Shown in pieces: positions 57,376-64,000 of a stretch of DNA of 64,000 bases. The notes under the pieces are model-generated. The model was not told the DNA's origin. It did not search any database and saw only the letters and a list, made by a program, of their open reading frames with translations. Made by a program: the position numbers and the translations under genes. The stretch covers positions 248,001-312,000 of the forward strand of contig BLAL01000278.1 in the NCBI GenBank assembly GCA_015698045.1. Direction: 5' to 3'. The stretch comes from Rhizophagus clarus (Eukaryota > Glomeromycota > Glomeromycetes > Glomerales > Glomeraceae). Positions within the stretch are counted from its first letter, which is position 1. Each line of letters starts with the position of its first letter.

Positions 57376-59765
57376 TTTCAAAAATGAATCAAAAAAATAA
57401 AAGTTCACAGCTGCAAATTATTTTATTTGGCTCCATGGAATTAATAGTTAATTTTATTTGAGGCTCAATTACTGGAAAAATAGAATTAGTTATTTATCAT
57501 GCAAGTGTTTTCAAACATCTTCCTCGCTAATTTTATTTATTATTTTCAATCTTAAAAAATTTATTTATGAAAAGGTTCAGTTTAATATATATTTGAACTA
57601 AATATTATTCGTTAAATAGTTTATCCATAAATGTATTAACTGATAATTTCATTTACTGAAATTGAAACTTTATTAGAATCATTTGACTTGAGCTGAATGG
57701 TATCAAAGAACGTGCTCTATTACCAAGAATTTGTAACTGAAATAATATCTAATAGTTTTGTTATTCATGTCTTCAAAATTCCCTAAATAATGGAATTTTT
57801 TTTTCAAAAGCTCATGTTTTTGCATATGCGTATGTAGAATATGACGCCAATGAAATAAATATAATTGAAATGGACTCGCAAATCACATTAAACGATCGGG
57901 AATTACAAATCATCGGACGATCGATAAATATGTAATTAAAACTATTATTTAAGCTTCACTTTGCTACCAAATTTTTTTTTAGCAAAAATAAATATATACT
58001 CTAAATTTACTGTGCCACATTTACTATGCTACTATACGTTATTATGCTAAGAAACCAAACTCATCGATTGACTTATTCATATCAACTTCGAAATATTATT
58101 GGTCACAAATGTATGAGAAGATTTTACTGTCCACAGTTCTTATCAGACAAACAAGCTTCTGATGTTTATAGTTTTGGTGTGTTTGATGTAGTTATTAAAT
58201 AATTTTACTAAGTTGTCGTCAAATGATTTTCGTTCCTTCACTGAATACTTGGAAACCTAAAACTCGTCTAGTGTTTCTTTTGGCAGAGTCAAGGTTTCCA
58301 TATTTAACATTTTAGCAAAAAGTAAACATTATTTTAGTTTCTTTCAATTTTTATTTTATTTTATTTTTGATTTTTGATTTCATTATTATTATTTTCAATC
58401 ACTATTTTCACTTCCTTTTATTTTCAACCATGATTCTTTTTTTACATGTTATTTTATTTCCTTTCTTAATTACTTTTTTACTTTCTTTTCTTTTCAACCA
58501 TGATTCTTATTATTATTTTTTATTATTGTTTCTGTTATCTTTTTCTTTTCCAAATTAATTATTTTTATTCAATTTTTCTTTCTTTGTTATCATATTTATT
58601 AAAACATTTAAAAAATAATAATAAAATCGTTATTTTTATGTACAATGATAACTGATAACCAGTTATGTGCTTTATAAATTAATTAATTCAAATTTTTGAA
58701 ACAGAATAGTAAATAAAAATAAAATGATAAGTTTATGTAAATTGCAGAAATGCTCCCATAAAACTGACGACATTTATAGTAATATAAGTTGTGTGATGGT
58801 ATGATGGTATACAGTATTTAAAATCAATACGTTTAATATTTCCTCACTCGATAGTCGATCCAAATCATCTGTTCAAATTATAAACCATAAATTTCCAAAT
58901 ACTATTTTATATTTATAAAATGCAAATATTAATTTTAAAACCGTTCAATTCATAAACACTTGTCAAAAATTAATAATAAATATATCAAGAAGGTAAATAT
59001 TATATTCCGATGAATGAAATAAATACCAATTTTAATTTTATGAATGATTGATTATCATAACTAACCATATGGTTTATAAGTTCTTAATTATTAAAATTCG
59101 GCACAGTTAAAGATACCATAGCAAATAATTCTCAAGAATTATCAGATAAAGGTAAATGTTTGTGAACGACAATTTAAAAGAGCATGAGATTATTGTGACA
59201 TAAATCACGCGAAATCATTCAAGTAAATATTGATATCATTTGTTTGGTAATTTCTGGAATTATATTGTAAATCCTTGAACGCATCGATTAAAAATTACAG
59301 TTCATAAAGATTGTAATCTAAAAATTGAAAAAGTTTTTAAATTTATAATGTCATAACGTGATCTTGGTGATACAACATAATAAAAAGCTTGATACATGAG
59401 AATTTTTATGGCCATTTAACGGAATGATATGGTTAGATCACTGCGGTCATGAAAAAAAAATTGATATGTAAACATGTTATTTATCCTCATTAAGGAATAT
59501 ATGATGCAATCATTACGTTTCGTACGATATTTCGTTGTGCGACTAATAACTTTTCACATAAAGTATCGATTCCTTAAAAAAAAAAAAAAAATCAATTTCA
59601 ATTTTTTTACATTTACAGTTCAAAAAAATCAACTTTGGAACTGCTAAAGTTTGTACCGGTGTAACTTTTACCGGGTTTTAGACAAACGATAGGATATATT
59701 TAGGTTAACAGATTATCAATTTCAGGTGAAATTTCAATCATACTACCTCTATACAATATATATAT
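57376..59765. other. gene-poor region
   Basis: Apart from the kinase fragment at 58090-58250 no coding sequence was recognised. A T-rich tract at about 58340-58620 produces a spurious Phe/Leu-rich frame. Confidence 0.4.
58090..58250 (+). pseudogene. fragment of a TKL-like kinase
   Basis: A frame reads FYCPQFLSDKQASDVYSFGV, matching the stretch after the activation segment (APE region followed by A.D.YSFG) in the kinase family seen at 37 and 46 kb. A further piece about 60 bp downstream resembles the F.S...E segment. It is broken after about 30 codons on each side. A dead fragment. Confidence 0.5.
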
Positions 59766-59773
59766 TATATAAA
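59766..59773 (+). promoter_or_regulatory. TATA box of first MYND gene
   Basis: TATATAAA, 46 nt upstream of the chosen ATG at 59819. It lies downstream of the in-frame ATG at 59726, which argues against that longer start. Confidence 0.5.
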
Positions 59774-59818
59774 CATCTCTATACTATTTCTTTTTTTTCA
59801 AGTTCTGAAAGTTGTAAA

Positions 59819-60934
59819 ATGGAATGTAGTGTATGTAAGAAACCTACAAATCAACGTTGTTCGAGATGTCAAGCTAAGTACTACTGTAGTACATCATGTC
59901 AAAGGAGAGACTACCCCAATCATGTACTCGATTGTCCTTTAAGATCTGCTGACATTCTTGTTAAAAATGCTTTGAACGATTTAATCCCTTCGAAAATGTC
60001 GGTGCGATATGAATACGGTTTTTGCAACTGCAAGCATCTTGAAGATGAATCAAAACTTATAGGATTGTATATTGGCCTTATAGAGATTATCGGTTGCAAT
60101 GCCAATCAACTCCACTCATGGTGGGAAAGTGGCACTTTATCAGAAAACATCAAAAGGGCTTATGATGATAAGGGTTACACTAGTAATTACTACAAGTGGT
60201 TCTTGAAAAATGAACATGTGTTACAGGGTCTATATAAATACGAAGAAGATAAATCCTATGAATATTTAATGGAGAAGCACTATTTCTCATTGATTATGCT
60301 TTATCTTTCCGAACGTGATCTGAAGGTTCCTTTCAATTCTTTTCCGAGATCAAAACGTAATGTTTGCGCGTTCTATTTAACTATAATCACCGGTCGTATT
60401 CCAATAATTGAAGATATCGATTGGATTGATCTTGGGTTTTGCTCTTGTAAATTTGATAATAATTACTTAGGAAAGTCAGAAGAAAGACGGTTGGGTGATT
60501 TGTATCGGGAACTTATCGTTCAAAAAGGTTGTAAAATCGATGAATTCCATGATGCTTACTTATCTGGATCAATAGGTTATTTGTTAGAGAGAAAATGTGG
60601 TAGTAACAATTGCAATTGGCTATCAGAAAACAAGATTGAGATTCGTGGATATTGTAATCCAACAAAGAGTGTCTATCACCTTAAACAATATGCATTGAGT
60701 GACTCCGCAGTTCTTCAACCTTCTGTGGATGTAGATTACGGATTTGTGAATTGTCGTACAGAGGATGAGAGAAGACAACTTAAACATATATATAGGAAGT
60801 TAATCAAAACTCCTCAATTCGAAACACAGGATTTACATGAAGCCTGTTTAGCAGGAAAAATATTTGATTATGTCAAATCTATTCTTCCTAATGAAATGTT
60901 GAAATCCGATTTCTTTAAAAATCCGTATCCTTGA
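59819..60934 (+). CDS. MYND zinc-finger protein, paralogue 1
   Basis: 371 residues, intronless. A complete MYND finger opens the protein: C3, C6, C14, C17, C23, C27, H35, C39. MYND fingers bind proline-rich partner peptides, so a role as an adaptor is inferred; there is no SET or other enzymatic domain. The rest contains three copies of a module of about 45-50 residues (about 66-111, 205-256, 307-355) with the pattern GF.[CN]C...E...L...Y..LI followed by an LH/FH..[WAC]..G segment. Between copies lies a KWFLKNE/NWLSENK motif, so the unit may be longer. The ATG at 59819 gives the same length as the tandem paralogue at 62603 and lies after a TATA box; the open frame extends 31 codons further upstream without support. 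Confidence 0.85.
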   Translation: MECSVCKKPTNQRCSRCQAKYYCSTSCQRRDYPNHVLDCPLRSADILVKNALNDLIPSKMSVRYEYGFCNCKHLEDESKLIGLYIGLIEIIGCNANQLHSWWESGTLSENIKRAYDDKGYTSNYYKWFLKNEHVLQGLYKYEEDKSYEYLMEKHYFSLIMLYLSERDLKVPFNSFPRSKRNVCAFYLTIITGRIPIIEDIDWIDLGFCSCKFDNNYLGKSEERRLGDLYRELIVQKGCKIDEFHDAYLSGSIGYLLERKCGSNNCNWLSENKIEIRGYCNPTKSVYHLKQYALSDSAVLQPSVDVDYGFVNCRTEDERRQLKHIYRKLIKTPQFETQDLHEACLAGKIFDYVKSILPNEMLKSDFFKNPYP

Positions 60935-62602
60935 AATATTATTGATTCACTTACTGATTGTGTACACGTCATTATATATATATATATCTTGCTTACCTTT
61001 AAGAAATTAATCTTATGCGTGTACATTTTTGTTTGATATTCTTACCAATCATTAAATAAATGACTCATTTTGCAAACTAAAATTTCACCACGATGGCACG
61101 ATGTGAAATATATTATGGGACATTATATAATGATATTCTTTGCAATACCACTTTTATGTATCAATTTTTTTTAAGAACTATAAAATTTACGCAATCCAAT
61201 ATAAGCTTCGATATGGGCAACCATTAAGAGTATTATTAATGAATTAATACTATAAAAATCCATCTTATTTATTTATCAGTTGCGACCTAAAAGTTTCTAG
61301 ATTTACTTTGAGAGAGAAAAATACTTAGTGTTCGTATTTTGTTTATGAATAGAAACTTATATTCTGGATCATTTGTTTGCACCATTATCATTTAATATTT
61401 GTTGTAATAACAATATAAATGAAAATAATTTGAGTAATTCATTAAATTATTTTGAATAAACGATAATGGCAAGTAAAATTGTATTTTCCTTTAACATTTA
61501 TAAAGAATTACATCATGAAACCCTGATAATAATCTAACATATCTTTCATAGTTTGTTTCTAATTATGTTTTACTTCATTAATACGGACTTTCATATTTGA
61601 TCACTTCTGTGCACTTGGTTCCGTTTTCGCTCGTCACGTGTATTTTTTCAATTTAATTTAAAAAGCATAAATCACAAAAAATAAAAAAAGTAATTAACGT
61701 AACACGAAATCATTCTCAAAATTTACAGTAAATATAAGATCTAGTATAAAGAATAATTGGTTTAATTACAAAATTTATTTATTTTTATCGTGCATTTTTA
61801 TTTTAAGAAAATTATTAATTTAACTAGTGAATGATTGGATCTTCATACCAATTTCTACAAAACATAATTTATGCTAAGTTAAGGCATTAATGTATTTTTA
61901 GTTAACCTTTATTTTTCTTTAATGAATTTATTTAAAAACAAAAAAAGTTATAAAATTTATTTATAAATAGAAATGAGATCTAAATTTATACATTTGCACG
62001 TTTATATTCATTATCAATTGTTATTTAAAAATAGTTATTGACATTGAATTGACTTTTTATCAAAAGTTTTAATGCAGTTTCAGCTGAATTCAATTTGAAA
62101 CCATGGTTCAGCATTTTCAGCTGATGAATTGAGTCTGATTCGGTTTGGGATCATCCTTATGCTTGACTTTAATTAAACTTATTTTAGAGAACTGTAGGGT
62201 TAATCAAATTAAATAAATAAATCATCCTTCGTATTAATCTTATTTTCTTGGTTTTGTATTAGAATTTAGAAAAAAATAAAAAAAAATAAAAGGTATACCG
62301 TGAAAGATACGGCTAGATCATAATGGTAAAGCATGTGTAAAGCATGTTTTTTTTGATGATATGATGAAATGTAACATCGCATTGCATATCATACGATTGA
62401 TTATCTGTGTGACATAAATAGTCTATGTGGCTCCGGAAATATGTCCGTAAACTCCCCAAAGTTATTGAGGATATATTTGGATTCAATATCCAAATTGAAA
62501 TATTAGTCACGAGAAAATTGTGTTACGCGTATCAATATATTTATACTTACAATTTCTACGAAATTTGTCGATAAATATATTTTCGTTTTAAATATTGCGA
62601 AA
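60935..62602. other. spacer between the MYND paralogues
   Basis: 1.67 kb, AT-rich, containing the 3' UTR of paralogue 1 and the promoter of paralogue 2. A CAGCTGAATTCAATT segment near 62090 is loosely mirrored about 50 bp later. No gene; the minus-strand frame at 62313-62510 is unsupported. Confidence 0.5.
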
Positions 62603-63718
62603 ATGAAATGTAGTGTATGTGAAAATCCTACAACTAAACGTTGTATAAGATGTCATACTACGTATTATTGTGGTTCATCGTGCCAAAAGAAAGACTACTC
62701 CAACCATGTACTCGATTGTCCTTCAAAGTATGCGGATATTCTTGTTAAAAATGTTTTTGATAATGTTATTCCTACGAATTGGGCGGTGCGGTATGAATAC
62801 GGCTTTCGCAACTGTTTGGATCCTATAGATGAATCAATGCTTTTAGGTTTATATATTGGCCTTATAAAAATTATAGGTTGCAATTCCTCTCGGCTCCATT
62901 CATGGTGGAAAAGTGGTAATTTGCCATTTCACATAAAAAATGCCTACGATAAATCTGGATATACTAGTGAATATTATAAGTGGTTCTTAAAAAATGAACA
63001 TGTATTACAGGGTCTACGTAAATACGAGGGCACAAAATCTGATAATGATTTAGTTAATAAGCTTTATGAAATAGCTAAACCATATCTTTCCGAACATGAT
63101 CAAAAGGTTCCCATCGAAACTCTTCCAGAATCAAAGCGTATTGTTTTCATCTTTTATACAACCATGCTCAGTGGACGTATTCCAAGGATTGAAGAATTGA
63201 ATTGGATTGAATTTGGGTTTTGCTCCTGTAAATTTGATGATGATTATTTGGGTGAGATGGAAGAAAGGCGGTTAGGTGATTTATATCGAGAACTTATCAT
63301 TCAAAAGGGCTGTAAGGTCGATGAATTCCATGATGCTTATATATCTGGATCATTATTGGATTTGCTGAAGAAAAAATGTAACAGTAATGATTGTGATTGG
63401 CTATCGGAAAGAAAAATAGAAATTAAAAAACACAATCAACCGGCAAAAAGTGTCTATGACCTCAAACAATATGTACTGGGTGAATCCGTGAGTCTTCAAC
63501 GTTCTGTAACCGAAGATTATGGCTTTAAGAACTGTCGCACAGAAGTTGAGAAAGAAAATCTTAAAAATATATATAGAAAGTTAATCAAAAGTCCAAAATT
63601 TGAACCACGGGATTTATATGAGGCTTGCTTAGAAGGAAAAACATATCATTATGTTAGATCCATTCTTCCTAATGAAACATTGAATGCCAATATTTTTAAA
63701 AATCTGTATATTTTTTAA
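62603..63718 (+). CDS. MYND zinc-finger protein, paralogue 2
   Basis: 371 residues, intronless, collinear with paralogue 1 along its full length without any net gap, and clearly similar throughout. The MYND finger is complete with the same Cys/His spacing (C3 to C39). The three internal modules are kept, including FGFCSCKFD and the invariant LGDLYRELI of module 2. The start MKCSVC corresponds to MECSVC of paralogue 1, which fixes both start codons. Same strand, 1.67 kb apart: a tandem gene duplication. The intact frame in both copies suggests that both are under selection. Function is inferred to be protein-protein contact; partners unknown. Confidence 0.85.
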   Translation: MKCSVCENPTTKRCIRCHTTYYCGSSCQKKDYSNHVLDCPSKYADILVKNVFDNVIPTNWAVRYEYGFRNCLDPIDESMLLGLYIGLIKIIGCNSSRLHSWWKSGNLPFHIKNAYDKSGYTSEYYKWFLKNEHVLQGLRKYEGTKSDNDLVNKLYEIAKPYLSEHDQKVPIETLPESKRIVFIFYTTMLSGRIPRIEELNWIEFGFCSCKFDDDYLGEMEERRLGDLYRELIIQKGCKVDEFHDAYISGSLLDLLKKKCNSNDCDWLSERKIEIKKHNQPAKSVYDLKQYVLGESVSLQRSVTEDYGFKNCRTEVEKENLKNIYRKLIKSPKFEPRDLYEACLEGKTYHYVRSILPNETLNANIFKNLYIF

Positions 63719-64000
63719 ATAGTTGTTTTTGGTTTATTAGACTTCGAGAGTAATTTTTCTATAAACAATACCGTTTCTTCGTTAGGGCGGAGTTTTTAAG
63801 ATATCTCTCCGAATATCATACATAGCTTTTAGGAATTAAGACTATATATAAATATATATTTTTTTTTTATATATATATTTACCAATCTTTAAATAAATAT
63901 CATGATATTAACGTGTGAACCAAATTTGTCCAAAAATTAAAATTTACATATTATGACACCATAACATGATTTTTGTAGAATAAATTTATTCGTTGCGGGT
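63719..64000. other. 3' flank of MYND paralogue 2
   Basis: AT-rich with a TATATA microsatellite at about 63842-63880. No gene seen before the window ends. Confidence 0.5.

Noticed and set aside
56718..57461. ORFs on both strands within the Harbinger-type element
   Set aside because: They are translations of the TCCGGA-rich subterminal repeats and change with the repeat, so they are not genes.
59726..59818. Upstream in-frame ATG for MYND paralogue 1
   Set aside because: It precedes the TATA box and has no counterpart in paralogue 2, whose start aligns with 59819.

Overview
This window looks like nuclear DNA of an arbuscular mycorrhizal fungus (Glomeromycotina, most like Rhizophagus irregularis). 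That assignment is an inference from gene content and style, not a database match. The DNA is very AT-rich and introns are short (about 65-130 nt, nearly all GT-AG). Gene content is typical of that group: TKL-like kinases with a Cys-rich head, a kinase fused to a long Sel1 array, MYND-finger paralogues and a secreted lectin. Between the genes lies a large amount of decayed transposon sequence. No tRNA, rRNA or CRISPR was seen.

Layout. 0.5-5.1 kb: an intact calpain (minus strand) and a two-exon transcription-type cyclin (plus strand). 5.1-27.6 kb: a mobile-element graveyard. It holds a Helitron-type fragment, several LINE reverse-transcriptase fragments, a 2-kb satellite of 36-bp hairpin units, a 5'-truncated LINE copy with its target-site duplication, and three 306-bp tandem repeats with a covarying hairpin. 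27.6-31.4 kb: a spliced secreted jacalin-type lectin gene broken by one in-frame TAG, then decayed F-box-like and bromodomain-like genes. 35.3-39.9 kb: a previously hidden four-exon small membrane-protein gene, a three-exon TKL-like kinase, and a three-exon RPB10 (RNA polymerase subunit) gene with a long Ser-Pro/Tyr-rich tail. 42.1-44.4 kb: an uncharacterised Gln/Asn-rich protein, a short retro-insertion with a 16-bp target duplication, and a retroelement remnant. 45.6-51.3 kb: a five-exon kinase fused to 28 nearly identical Sel1-type units. 55.1-57.4 kb: three non-autonomous DNA transposons of three different types within 2.3 kb. 59.8-63.7 kb: a tandem pair of 371-residue MYND-finger proteins.

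The genes do not form a pathway or operon. The kinases and the Sel1 array are signalling-type genes of expanded families. The cyclin and RPB10 are transcription-related housekeeping genes, and the remainder are lineage-expanded or unknown. The strongest candidate for something new is the RPB10 gene: its core ends exactly where the family normally ends, and an extra exon then adds about 152 residues with repeated SPRY-like motifs, reminiscent of a polymerase C-terminal domain. Also worth attention are the covarying hairpin at 23.3-23.9 kb, the small spliced membrane protein at 35.3 kb, and the two genes ended by single in-frame stops (lectin and Sel1 kinase).
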